Of a stretch of DNA of 32,786 nt, positions 16,091 through 23,342 are shown one piece after another. The translations under genes and the position numbers were made by a program. The DNA comes from CALBZH01 sp964538515 (GTDB lineage Bacteria; Desulfobacterota; Syntrophobacteria; Syntrophobacterales; Syntrophobacteraceae). Positions within the stretch are counted from its first letter, which is position 1, and each line of letters begins with the position of its first letter. The notes below the pieces were generated by a model. It was not told the DNA's origin, did no database searches, and saw nothing but the letters and a program-made list of their open reading frames with translations. The stretch lies in the NCBI GenBank assembly GCA_964538515.1, contig CAZIEW010000065.1:1-32786 (forward strand), in the 5' to 3' direction.

Positions 16091-16426
16091 GACTTCGTTC
16101 TCTCCGATTTAAATAAGCGGCCTGCCCATGGTCTACGTCGAATTACAATTCATTACTCTCACACGCACCTGGAGATCAATCATCCATTTGCTCCCTTGGA
16201 ATCATCCGAATAGGAACCTTAAAATCAGGGATTTCCTGATAACTCCGGCGTACAGTTGCTGATAAAGTGAGACGACGATCTTGGTTTGGGCCTTGCCCGA
16301 CCGAATCCGTGCACGCGCCTGGCGGCCTCTCGGCATGAACGGCATGTCGGCTCCGCTCCTGCGGAGGACCCTGTTGGCTGCCCGCACTCAACATCGGATC
16401 AACACCCTCAAACAAAGGAGACGCGC
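16091..16426. promoter_or_regulatory. 336-bp divergent regulatory region between response regulator and nosL2
   Basis: No coding sequence is supported. Two palindromic elements stand out: ATCAGG-GATTT-CCTGAT at 16224-16240 (6-5-6, perfect), a candidate operator; and CTCCGC-TCCT-GCGGAG at 16351-16366, a 6-bp stem with 4-nt loop in the probable nosL2 leader, 60 bp before the start. The length and AT-rich left part (about 16100-16260) suit divergent promoters. Confidence 0.5.
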
Positions 16427-16999
16427 ATGAGTAGACGAAGCAGTTGGACGATCTTTCTACTGATCCTGAGCTTGGTGATGGCATCGGTTTGCCTGGCTCA
16501 GAAGGCCCCTGATATTCTGCAGTATCCCTCGTGTAAATACTGCGGGATGGACCGCGAGCAGTTTGCCTACAGCCGATTCCTGGTTGAATACGATGATGGA
16601 AGCACGTTCGCTGCCTGTAGCATCCACTGCGCGGCGGTGGACCTTGCGATGAATATCGACAAAATGCCAAAGTCGATGAAGGTCGGCGACTACAACACCA
16701 AAGGCCTCATCGATGCGGAAGGGGCTGTCTGGGTGCTTGGCGGCAACAAGCCGGGGGTCATGACCAAGCGGGCCAAATGGGCCTTTGGGAGCAAGGAAGA
16801 CGCCGAAAAGTATGTCAAGGAAAATGGTGGCGAGGTCATCACGTTCGAGCGTGCCATGCAGGCCACCTACGAAGATATGTACGCCGATACAAAGATGATC
16901 CGAGAAAAAAGGAAAGGCAGGCGCATAGACCCGCAGGCGACCGGGGATCAGCATCAGCATGGGCCTAGCCACCAGCACGAGCAGCCGAAGAAGCAATAG
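16427..16999 (+). CDS. NosL family protein, paralogue 2, with His-rich C-terminus
   Basis: 190-residue exported protein; signal peptide cleaved near SVCLA-Q (~24). Same architecture as paralogue 1: YPSCKYCGM (C36, C39, M41), then FAACSIHCAA (C64, C68), AVWVLGGNKPGVMTKRAKWAFGS and FERAMQATYEDMYADTKMIR. It differs by a C-terminal His/Gln-rich tail (DQHQHGPSHQHEQ), a likely extra metal-binding segment. ATG 16427 has a strong Shine-Dalgarno (AAAGGAG, 6 nt). A weak hairpin (GGGAGG/CCTCCC, 17015-17036) follows the stop. Divergent from the response regulator, and so probably under its control. Copper or other soft-metal chaperoning is inferred from family. Confidence 0.85.
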   Translation: MSRRSSWTIFLLILSLVMASVCLAQKAPDILQYPSCKYCGMDREQFAYSRFLVEYDDGSTFAACSIHCAAVDLAMNIDKMPKSMKVGDYNTKGLIDAEGAVWVLGGNKPGVMTKRAKWAFGSKEDAEKYVKENGGEVITFERAMQATYEDMYADTKMIREKRKGRRIDPQATGDQHQHGPSHQHEQPKKQ

Positions 17000-17014
17000 C
17001 AGCCGTTCACATTT

Positions 17015-17036
17015 GGGAGGTCTGGTGTGGCCTCCC
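17015..17036 (+). terminator. Weak stem-loop after nosL2
   Basis: GGGAGG and CCTCCC pair across a 10-nt loop, 15 bp after the nosL2 stop; a C-run rather than a T-run follows. It lies between two convergent genes. Confidence 0.3.
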
Positions 17037-17086
17037 CCCCCTCGTCCCTGATGCCTTCAACATCATCCATCAGCCCCGATGCTCAA

Positions 17087-17551
17087 TCACGCGGGGCGTC
17101 GGCGCATCCAGACTTCCCAATGATTCAGCTTGGGGAAGTAGAGCGCTGCAGCCACGAAGCTCAAGGCCACCATGACGTAAAACTCATCCCGAATTCCTGT
17201 CGCCAAGAACAGGACAAGCCCTAAAACGGCTGGGATTTCCGTCATGACCAGACTGACGATTGTCGCCGTACGCAATCGGCTCAGCCTGGATTCGGTGTCG
17301 GGGCCGGCTCCTTTGAGGATCGCGTTGCGCACCAGCCGAATGGCGATGAAAGCGAGCAATGCTCCGGCAAGAAACACGTCCTTCGGCGGCATGGACTGGG
17401 GCGCGAAGCCGGAGAATGGCTGATTCTGGTACCGGATGAGCTCGGCGACGCCCAGGACCATGAAGATGCTCACGATCATGGCCCAGGCCACGGCAGTCAC
17501 CGGCCTGATTTCCTTCTTCAAGTCAACAGAACTTTCCATCGTAGATCTCAT
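17087..17551 (-). CDS. Small polytopic membrane protein of unknown function
   Basis: About 154 residues with four hydrophobic segments: AVAWAMIVSIFMVLGVAELI, KDVFLAGALLAFIAIRLV, TIVSLVMTEIPAVLGLVLFL and FYVMVALSFVAAALYF. It starts with a charged cytoplasmic segment (SSVDLKKEIRPV) and ends EVWMRRRPA. I do not recognise a named family. ATG 17551 directly follows AAGGAGGA; ATG 17539, four codons on, is an alternative and has the Shine-Dalgarno a little far upstream. Upstream lies a 200-bp gap that ends at the Tn3-type left inverted repeat, so its original promoter region is probably intact. Role unknown. Confidence 0.7.
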   Translation of the reverse strand: MRSTMESSVDLKKEIRPVTAVAWAMIVSIFMVLGVAELIRYQNQPFSGFAPQSMPPKDVFLAGALLAFIAIRLVRNAILKGAGPDTESRLSRLRTATIVSLVMTEIPAVLGLVLFLATGIRDEFYVMVALSFVAAALYFPKLNHWEVWMRRRPA

Positions 17552-17754
17552 TCCTCCTTCCACTTGAAAGCGTGATCGTTCGCCAGACGCCCTGAGATGA
17601 GTATGACATGAACAGGGTACCAGGAATTGCGACAGGGGAAAAGAGATCGAAGACAAGAGAGCGAAAACATGCTTGACGGCTGAAATGAATTTTCCCTATT
17701 GTGGCATTATTTACATAGAGGTGGGGGCGTTCAGGGCGCTCCACCGGGCTCACT

Positions 17755-17813
17755 GGGGTAATCCCAACATACGCACTACCAGGGGCAAGCACGAATTGCT
17801 TATCAACTAGCAA
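17755..17813 (+). repeat. Left terminal inverted repeat of Tn3-type element
   Basis: 59 bp, matching the reverse complement of 19581-19640 with one indel and a few substitutions. It begins GGGGTAATCCC and contains the tnpA stop codon (TGA, 17803-17805), as is usual for Tn3-family elements where tnpA runs into the terminal repeat. Confidence 0.9.
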
Positions 17814-18081
17814 GAGCTATCCGAGCCTCCATATCCAGTTCGAAGCGCCCATAAGGGTTGATGTGCTGAGTCAACAACGGGCTCAAGGCCGCAAGATCGC
17901 AGTTCGTCATTCGTTCCAACCATTCCAGATCGCCGAGCACCTCCTGAATCATGAGCGTATTGATGTAGACCGGGCTTGCCTGGAGCAGGTGTAGGCAGAG
18001 GAGCCCGCTCTCTTGATTTTCACGTTGGTTCGTGGCCAGCTCGCCCGCCTTGCCGTAGAAGATTCTTGCATCCGCTTTTGA
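17803..18081 (-). pseudogene. tnpA: C-terminal remnant of Tn3-family transposase (tnpA)
   Basis: The minus strand reads IFYGKAGELATNQRENQESG, LLCLHLLQASPVYINTLMIQ, ERMTNCDLAALSPLLTQHIN and PYGRFELDMEARIALAS-stop. This is the conserved C-terminus of TnpA of the Tn4651/Tn4652-like branch of the Tn3 family (GELATN, VYINTLMIQ and HxNPYGRFELDM are typical). Everything upstream, including the DDE catalytic residues (~900 residues expected), is missing and replaced by the Uma2 gene. The remnant directly follows the Uma2 stop codon in the same reading frame and has no start codon of its own, so it is probably not expressed. Confidence 0.85.
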
Positions 18082-18654
18082 CTAGCCGGCGTGGGAGAGA
18101 TTCCATAATCCCGCCAGGTCGATTTCCACTTCCGCAAAGGGCACCGCACGAACCTTGTCGTCCTCGACATAGCTTCCCAACAGAACCCATCTGCCGTTCT
18201 GTAGCTCGAAAACATCCAGGGTTTTCGCAACCGGGTCCACCAACCAGAGGTGCGGTACTCCATGCTGAGCATAAACCGGCATCTTCTTGACCTTGTCGAG
18301 ACGAGCGGTACTTGGCGATAGAATCTCACATACCCAGTCCGGTGGCACGGAAATCCAGTTGTGAGGCTCCTCACCGGGATATCTCTCCCCTTGCCACCCG
18401 GCCAAGTCGGGAACCAGAATGTTTTCAGCAAGTCCTATTTCAGGTTCAACAAGGATAATCCACCCACCAGGTCCACCACGACCATAGCGGTATGGCGGCC
18501 CTATCTCGATCAATATTGATGAGGCTGTTTCGGTATGTCGGCGCGAAGGCCGCGGAGTAACAAAGAGCTCACCATTGATGATCTCACCGGTCATATTTTC
18601 CGGAATGTTGTACAGATCTTCATATACCGCATGCTTTCTCGCTGCTTCAGACAT
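18082..18654 (-). CDS. Uma2 family endonuclease-like protein
   Basis: 190-residue protein of the Uma2 family (PF05685, restriction-endonuclease-like PD-(D/E)XK fold), abundant in some bacteria and of poorly known role. Visible elements: an N-terminal YEDLYNIPENMTGEIINGEL with the family's Glu-Gly-Glu-like GEIINGEL, VEPEIGLAENILVPDLAGW (PD), PPDWVCEILSPSTARLDKV (E-x-LSPST) and the Lys/Tyr-rich VKKMPVYAQHGVPHLWLVDP. ATG 18654 has AGGAGAG 7 nt upstream. It sits inside the Tn3-type element between tnpR and the tnpA remnant, on their strand, as a passenger. Its stop codon is immediately followed, in frame, by tnpA sequence. Confidence 0.85.
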   Translation of the reverse strand: MSEAARKHAVYEDLYNIPENMTGEIINGELFVTPRPSRRHTETASSILIEIGPPYRYGRGGPGGWIILVEPEIGLAENILVPDLAGWQGERYPGEEPHNWISVPPDWVCEILSPSTARLDKVKKMPVYAQHGVPHLWLVDPVAKTLDVFELQNGRWVLLGSYVEDDKVRAVPFAEVEIDLAGLWNLSHAG

Positions 18655-18806
18655 GGGTTCTCTCCTATTTTGAGAGCACCTCAACGCGAGGATCCACTCT
18701 CTGGTGTTCTGGGTGCCATCGGTCCCGATGACGATCTTTGCTCCCTGCTCAACAAACGGGAAAGATCGCACGCTAAGGAGAGCAGAGCAGGCGAGTGTAA
18801 AATCCC

Positions 18807-19370
18807 CTAAGCCGTTCTGGCAGACCTCAAAAGACGCGAAACAGTAGCTGGATGGACATTGAAGAGTCTGGCAGCATCCGCTGCTGTCTTCTGACCGGAA
18901 TTAACCAACTGCACGATTTCCTGCTGCTGCTGTTTCTTGAGCTTTGGACGACGACCTCCAACACGGCCTTGTTTCCGGGCCGCCTCCAGGCCGCTTCGTG
19001 TACGTTCACGCAGCATCGCACGTTCGAACTCCGCAAACGCTCCTACGATTTGCATCATCATGCGGCCAGCGGGCGAGGTGGTGTCGATCACTTCAGTCAG
19101 ACTGCGGAAATCAGCCCCGGCCTGATCGATTTTCTCCATCAGACTCAATACGTCCTTTAGAGAGCGGGATAGACGGTCGAGTTTCCAGACCACCACCACA
19201 TCGCCTTTGCGGAGCTGCCCCAACAAGCGATGCAACTCCGGCCTGTCCCATCGACCCCCAGAAGCCTTTTCCTGAAATATCAGTTCACATCCTGCGGCCT
19301 TCAGTGCAGCGATTTGCGCTTCCGTATCCTGATCCTGAGTCGAAGCACGCGCGTAGCCGATATGCATCAT
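18807..19370 (-). CDS. tnpR: Serine resolvase of Tn3-family element
   Basis: 187-residue small serine recombinase that resolves transposon cointegrates at res. Catalytic Ser10 lies in GYARASTQDQ. VWKLDRLSR and the long-helix segment GRMMMQIVGAFAEFERAMLRERT follow, and a C-terminal helix-turn-helix is at ~140-187 (AADAARLFNVHPATVSRLLR). Length is typical of TnpR. Two ATGs overlap the start (19370 and 19367); GAGGGG is better spaced for 19367. It appears intact and its res-like region is upstream (19379-19480), so resolution could still work even though the transposase is lost. Confidence 0.92.
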   Translation of the reverse strand: MMHIGYARASTQDQDTEAQIAALKAAGCELIFQEKASGGRWDRPELHRLLGQLRKGDVVVVWKLDRLSRSLKDVLSLMEKIDQAGADFRSLTEVIDTTSPAGRMMMQIVGAFAEFERAMLRERTRSGLEAARKQGRVGGRRPKLKKQQQQEIVQLVNSGQKTAADAARLFNVHPATVSRLLRSARTA

Positions 19371-19378
19371 TCCCCTCT

Positions 19379-19480
19379 CGTTGCATAAACTTATTGCGAA
19401 TTAATAGCATTTTGCAATATCTTTTCGCAACGTTCAACGGCTTAATTTACGGTAGCCCAGAATTCGTTGCATAAACGAAC
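19379..19480. other. Candidate res site upstream of tnpR
   Basis: AT-rich in contrast to its surroundings. It contains a 12-bp direct repeat CGTTGCATAAAC (19379-19390 and 19465-19476) and an inverted pair TTGCGAA (19394-19400)/TTCGCAA (19424-19430). The spacing and position, just upstream of tnpR, are what a three-subsite Tn3-type res region with the tnpR promoter would show. Confidence 0.6.
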
Positions 19481-19580
19481 GTTTCCGCTTGGAAATCCGT
19501 AGCGCCTGTTCAACTGGGGCGTCAGGCAGGCGTAGCACAGAGCCGTCCGAGCAAGAGCACGTTGTGGGCGAAGATGGCGC

Positions 19581-19640
19581 TTGCTAGTTGATAATCAATT
19601 CCTCGTTTGCCCCTGGTAGTGCGTATGTTGGGATTACCCC
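19581..19640 (-). repeat. Right terminal inverted repeat of Tn3-type element
   Basis: 60 bp, inverse of 17755-17813 with one indel and a few mismatches in the middle (near AATCAATTCC). It ends 22 bp before the trkH start codon, so trkH translation signals lie just outside the element, while the trkH promoter must lie inside it or have been cut off. Confidence 0.9.
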
Positions 19641-19662
19641 CACTGTCGAGAGAGACGTGCTG

Positions 19663-21183
19663 ATGGGACGGAAGGCAGAGACCTATGCGGTCGTTTTTGG
19701 TCATTGCGGTCCCATATTGATCGCGATGGGAGGTTGCCTACTCGTTCCGCTGGCGCTCGTCATCGGGTGCGGCGAGTACAAGGAGAGCAACGGGACGACA
19801 CTGGCGTTTGTGGCTCCGGCTGCGATTGCCCTTGTGGTTGGTTATGGGCTGAAGCGTTCTTTTTCCGCTCACAACACGAGTGTCCATCAGGCGGTACTGA
19901 TCTGCAGCGTGGGCTGGCTCCTCTGCTCGGCCGTAGGGGCTGTTCCGTTTGTGCTCGGGATCCACAGCAGCTACCTGGATGGCTTCTTTGAAGCCATGAG
20001 CGGCTTTACCACCACGGGAATCACCGTCTTCACCGGTCTTGACTCCATGCCGAAGAGCATTCTCTTCTGGCGCGCGCTCACTCAATGGGTAGGCGGACTC
20101 GGAATTCTCACCATGTTCCTTGCGGCGAGCCCCGGGGGCAGCAGTCACCAGCTCTTCGGAGCCGAAGGCCACAAGATCGACGTGGATCGGCCCGTGCCTG
20201 GCCTTGTTAACACGATTCGAATCCTGCTCGGCATCTACTGCCTTTTCACCCTGGTCATCATCCTGGGGCTCTGGGTTCTGGGCATGCCGCTCTTTGACAG
20301 CGTGTGCCACGGGTTTACCGCCTTGGCGACAGGCGGGTATTCGCCTCACGACGCGAGCATCGAGTATTACCGCCTGAATGGCTACACCAACTTTATCTGG
20401 ATGGAATATGTGCTCATCCTCGGGATGATTCTCGGGGGGATGAGCTTTGTGGTCCATTACCGCTTTCTGACTGCTAGCCGAAAGGCCTGGTTCGATAATA
20501 CCGAATCCCGCACCTGGTGGAAAATCATCGTGCTGTTCGTCCTCCTCATTGTGCTTGAGCGGGTGATTCGAGTTGCGCCCCTCACCAAGACGTTGGCCGA
20601 AGGGGCGTCCGTCTTGGGCCGGCTGGAAGAGGAATTCCGGATTGCGCTCTTTCAGGTCGTGTCGGTTCTCACGACAACGGGTTTCGCTACGCGAGACATC
20701 GGTACCAGCTATTTCGGAGAGGCCGCGCGCCAACTCTTTCTCCTGCTGATGGTCATCGGAGGATGCGTCGGATCGACTGGAGGGGGCATCAAGGTCCTGC
20801 GAATCGTGATCCTGATCAAGCTCGTCGGCCGGGAGATCTTTTGTTTGAGAACACCCCCGAACACCATTGCCTTTATCATCATTGACGGGGAGCACGTAAG
20901 CGTCGAGGAGATTCAACGCGTTGCAACGATCTTCTTCGCCTGGATGGTGCTCTTGGCTTTTGGGGGTGGCATTACGGAGTTCTTTTCGGAGCTCAACGGA
21001 TACCAGGCGTTTTCGGGGATGTTCTCCGCGTTGGGCAATGTCGGCCCGTGCTACTTTTCCGTCGACACCATGGCGAGCCTCCACCCGATCATCAAAATCA
21101 CTTATATTCTCGGGATGTTGGCCGGCAGGCTGGAGATCCTTCCGTTGCTGCTGTTGTTCAGCCGGAAGGCATGGACCCATTGA
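19663..21183 (+). CDS. trkH: Potassium uptake transporter, TrkH/KtrB family
   Basis: 506-residue inner-membrane K+ translocating subunit. The four MPM repeats each show a selectivity-filter loop: SGFTTTGITVF, ALATGGYSP, TTTGFATRD and SALGNVGPC. VWFWRAL-like FWRALTQWVGGLGI after the first loop and CVGSTGGGIKVLR before the last repeat are family hallmarks. ATG 19663 is chosen because any further N-terminal codons would be transposon repeat sequence; GAGAGA before it is a weak Shine-Dalgarno. trkA follows after 12 bp, forming a K+ uptake operon. Family members import K+ with H+ or Na+ under TrkA gating. Confidence 0.94.
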   Translation: MGRKAETYAVVFGHCGPILIAMGGCLLVPLALVIGCGEYKESNGTTLAFVAPAAIALVVGYGLKRSFSAHNTSVHQAVLICSVGWLLCSAVGAVPFVLGIHSSYLDGFFEAMSGFTTTGITVFTGLDSMPKSILFWRALTQWVGGLGILTMFLAASPGGSSHQLFGAEGHKIDVDRPVPGLVNTIRILLGIYCLFTLVIILGLWVLGMPLFDSVCHGFTALATGGYSPHDASIEYYRLNGYTNFIWMEYVLILGMILGGMSFVVHYRFLTASRKAWFDNTESRTWWKIIVLFVLLIVLERVIRVAPLTKTLAEGASVLGRLEEEFRIALFQVVSVLTTTGFATRDIGTSYFGEAARQLFLLLMVIGGCVGSTGGGIKVLRIVILIKLVGREIFCLRTPPNTIAFIIIDGEHVSVEEIQRVATIFFAWMVLLAFGGGITEFFSELNGYQAFSGMFSALGNVGPCYFSVDTMASLHPIIKITYILGMLAGRLEILPLLLLFSRKAWTH

Positions 21184-21195
21184 AGGAGCTGATCG

Positions 21196-21873
21196 ATGCG
21201 AGTGATCGTCGCGGGGGCCGGGGTCACGGGCTACCAGATCATCAGGATGCTTGTCGCGAACAAGCACGACGTGGTCGTGATCGACAAGGACAGAGAAACG
21301 TGTGAGATCGTCTACACGGAAACCGGGGCAGTGATCGTTCACGGCAGCGCGACGGACATTCGTGTTCTCGACAAGGCCGGGGCAAGGTACGCCGATGTCA
21401 TCGTCTGCCTGATTCGCAACGACGCCGACAACATCGCGACGGCCATCCTCGCCAAAAGCCTCGGCGTTCCGTCGATCATCGCTCTCTTGAGGAAGCCGGA
21501 CTACGAGGAAGCCTATCGTTCGGTGGGCGTTTCAACCATCATAAGCCTGACGGATATCCTGACCCATCAGATTCTGATGGAGATCGAGCAGCCGCGCGTC
21601 AAGAAGATCCTGACGATCGGGGGAGGCAAGGCGGAGATCTATGCTATCGAGATCCCTCCGGATGCGACGAGTGTGGGCCAGACCGTAAAAGAGATTGCCC
21701 AGCGGAAGCGCTTCCCTAAGGACTGCGTCTTCATGGGCATATTCAACGAGAAGGAGGGGCGCTTCACGATTCCGCGTGGAGACGATCGGCTCAGCAAGTA
21801 CGACACGGTCTTCCTCGTTTCGAACAGTCAGAACATCACCTTGGTTGCGGACATATTGACGCGCTTCACCTAG
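21196..21873 (+). CDS. trkA: TrkA-type K+ uptake regulatory protein (RCK)
   Basis: 225-residue cytoplasmic gating subunit with a single RCK_N + RCK_C unit, like KtrA and half the length of enterobacterial TrkA. Nucleotide-binding motif VIVAGAGVTGYQI at 3-15, acidic end of strand 2 VVVIDKDRE, and HGSATDIRVLDKAG. C-terminal RCK_C at ~140-225 (EIYAIEIPPDATSVGQTVKEI). GAAGGAG precedes ATG 21196. It is encoded 12 bp after trkH. Binds NAD(H) or ATP/ADP in the family to open or close TrkH. Confidence 0.93.
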   Translation: MRVIVAGAGVTGYQIIRMLVANKHDVVVIDKDRETCEIVYTETGAVIVHGSATDIRVLDKAGARYADVIVCLIRNDADNIATAILAKSLGVPSIIALLRKPDYEEAYRSVGVSTIISLTDILTHQILMEIEQPRVKKILTIGGGKAEIYAIEIPPDATSVGQTVKEIAQRKRFPKDCVFMGIFNEKEGRFTIPRGDDRLSKYDTVFLVSNSQNITLVADILTRFT

Positions 21874-21896
21874 GCCTTTCGGCGGCAAGGCGTGCA

Positions 21897-23042
21897 TCAC
21901 GTGTGCACGAAGAGATGGGGGACGAAGCGGCTGGCGTTGTCGGTGATGAGCGTTCGTGTTTCCCGAATGCCGATTCCCGCCGATTCCTGGTCAATGACCC
22001 AGCTCCCGAGAATGGGGTAATTGCCGTCAAAACAGGGAAGCGGGGCCAGCTCCTGGTAGATGAAGCCCTCCTCCCCATAGTCCCCGTCCGTTTCCTGAAG
22101 TGTACACCCGTGCGAGCAGATGCGAATATTCCCTCCTTCCCGCGAGTAGATGGGCTTGCGCACATACGATGTCATATCGCGCGGCTCTCCCAGGTAGGTC
22201 TCCAGAAGATTGGGGTGTCCCGGATAAAGCTCCCAGAGGATAGGGAGGAGCCCTTTGTTCGAAAGCAGAAGCTTCCAAATGGGCTCGATCCATTGCATCT
22301 GCCCGTGGCTCTCGATGAGGTAGCGCCCGAATGTCTCTCCGAGCAGCCATTCCCAGGGATAAAGCTTGAACAGATTGGTGATCGTTCTTCCATCCAGGTC
22401 CACGAACTCCCGTTTGGCGTGGTCCCAGCCGATGTCCTGGACCGTGATGAAGGATGTGAGGATTCCCGCCTGCTCGGCCGTGTCTTGCATGTAGGCGACG
22501 GTCACGCGGTCCTCGATACTCCCGTGCGTGCAGGCGAAATACAGCGGAAAGGCCAGGAGATAGTCCCAGAGCTCTTTCCATTTGGCGACCAAGCGCTCGT
22601 GGATGGAATTGAACTGGTCGGCTTCGGGGTGGACATCCTGAAGCCAAAACCACTGAACGACACTGGACTCGAGAAGGGAGGTCGGCGTGTCGGCATTGTA
22701 TTCGAGGAGCTTGGGCGGGGATTTGCCGTCGTAAGCGAGGTCGAATCGGCCGTAGATGGCGGGGGGCTCTTCTTCCCAGGTGAGCTTGATAAGGGGTACG
22801 GCTTCTGGCGGGATGGCAAGGTCGTCGAATCGGTCGTGGTCGATCACGTGCTGGGCTGCGGCCATGCACATCTCGTGGAGCTCATTGGTGGCTCGTTCAA
22901 TCAGGTCCACCTCCCCGGAAGTGAATTCGTAGTGGGCGCTTTCGTCCCAGTAAAGTCCTTCAGGCGTGTGGTGAAAGGCCAGCCCGACTTCCTCGACCTT
23001 GCTCTCCCAATGCGGACGCGGCTCCGTTGAGATCCGTTTCAC
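21897..23042 (-). CDS. Glutathionylspermidine synthase-like ATP-grasp ligase (YjfC/YgiC type)
   Basis: 381-residue predicted ATP-grasp amide ligase (PF03738). It matches the synthetase half of GspS and the single-domain E. coli paralogues YgiC and YjfC; the N-terminal amidase domain of GspS is absent. Recognisable segments: GRFDLAYDGKSPPKLLEYNADTPTSL, TIVQWFW-like VVQWFWLQD, LFKLYPWEWLL, SNKGLLPILWELYPGHPNLL (split here by pattern), YVRKPIYSREGGNI, FIYQELAPLPCFDGNYPILGSWVI. The real substrate of the YjfC/YgiC group is unknown; it need not be spermidine. It starts 9 bp after the YgiB-like lipoprotein stop, so the pair is one operon, as in E. coli ygiBC and yjfMC. The stop faces trkA, 23 bp away. 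Confidence 0.9.
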   Translation of the reverse strand: MKRISTEPRPHWESKVEEVGLAFHHTPEGLYWDESAHYEFTSGEVDLIERATNELHEMCMAAAQHVIDHDRFDDLAIPPEAVPLIKLTWEEEPPAIYGRFDLAYDGKSPPKLLEYNADTPTSLLESSVVQWFWLQDVHPEADQFNSIHERLVAKWKELWDYLLAFPLYFACTHGSIEDRVTVAYMQDTAEQAGILTSFITVQDIGWDHAKREFVDLDGRTITNLFKLYPWEWLLGETFGRYLIESHGQMQWIEPIWKLLLSNKGLLPILWELYPGHPNLLETYLGEPRDMTSYVRKPIYSREGGNIRICSHGCTLQETDGDYGEEGFIYQELAPLPCFDGNYPILGSWVIDQESAGIGIRETRTLITDNASRFVPHLFVHT

Positions 23043-23051
23043 GAGGGTATT

Positions 23052-23342
23052 TCAGCCTGCGGCCGAGGCATGCGATGACGACGAGCTGCCGAAGCCCCCT
23101 CGGGAAACGTAGCCGCCGCTGTGAGCCACGCTTCCGATGGTGTGGCCCGAGCCGCCGTAATAATATCGATAGCCGCTGTAGGTGGTCCCGTGCGTCGTTC
23201 CGGTGCCGCCCTGGTCTTTGCAGTATTCCTCTGCCACAACGACGTTGTTGGCATCGACGCAACGCCTGTTCTCATCGCCGCACCCGGTTGCGATGAGCGC
23301 GGTCATGATGACTCCGAGGGTGACCCCCGTCGTTCGCTTCAT
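23052..23342 (-). CDS. YgiB/YjfM-like (DUF1190) small lipoprotein
   Basis: 96-residue lipoprotein: signal peptide with lipobox-like IATGC (Cys21), then a short domain with two cysteines (RRCVDANNV, EEYCKDQGG), a Gly/Tyr-rich stretch (SGYRYYYGGSG) and a C-terminal VSRGGFGSSSSSHASAAG tail. The RGGFG motif near a Ser-rich end is shared with E. coli YgiB and YjfM, whose genes also precede a YgiC/YjfC ATP-grasp gene. That shared order makes the call firmer than the low-complexity sequence alone would. A C-terminal Gly/Ser tail could be the peptide substrate of the partner ligase (speculation). Confidence 0.75.
   Translation of the reverse strand: MKRTTGVTLGVIMTALIATGCGDENRRCVDANNVVVAEEYCKDQGGTGTTHGTTYSGYRYYYGGSGHTIGSVAHSGGYVSRGGFGSSSSSHASAAG

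Larger units (their letters stand above)
17755..19640. mobile_element. Degenerate Tn3-family transposon, about 1.9 kb
   Basis: Bounded by 59/60-bp near-identical terminal inverted repeats (17755-17813 and 19581-19640) that begin GGGGTAATCCCAACATACGC, the GGGG start being standard for the Tn3 family. Contents, all on the minus strand: resolvase tnpR (18807-19370) with a res-like region to its right, a Uma2-type gene (18082-18654), and only the last ~92 codons of tnpA (17803-18081). CACTG occurs at 17751-17755 and 19641-19645, a candidate 5-bp target duplication, but it requires that the left end has one G fewer than the right. Without tnpA it can move only if helped in trans. Confidence 0.85.

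Noticed and set aside
19588..19662. N-terminal extension of TrkH upstream of ATG 19663
   Set aside because: Most of the extra codons are transposon terminal repeat sequence, and the same peptide (APGSAYVGIT) appears at the other end of the element; not part of TrkH.
19522..19704. Minus-strand frame reading NIRTTRGKRGIDYQLASAIF, which looked like the end of a second transposase
   Set aside because: It lies across the right terminal repeat of the Tn3-type element, and the same repeat on the left is explained by the tnpA stop and terminal repeat. The resemblance is not specific enough to claim another IS.
19738..21342. Long open frame of about 530 codons on the minus strand opposite trkH
   Set aside because: Antisense shadow; composition is rich in Asp, His, Arg and Gln as expected from the complement of membrane-protein codons.
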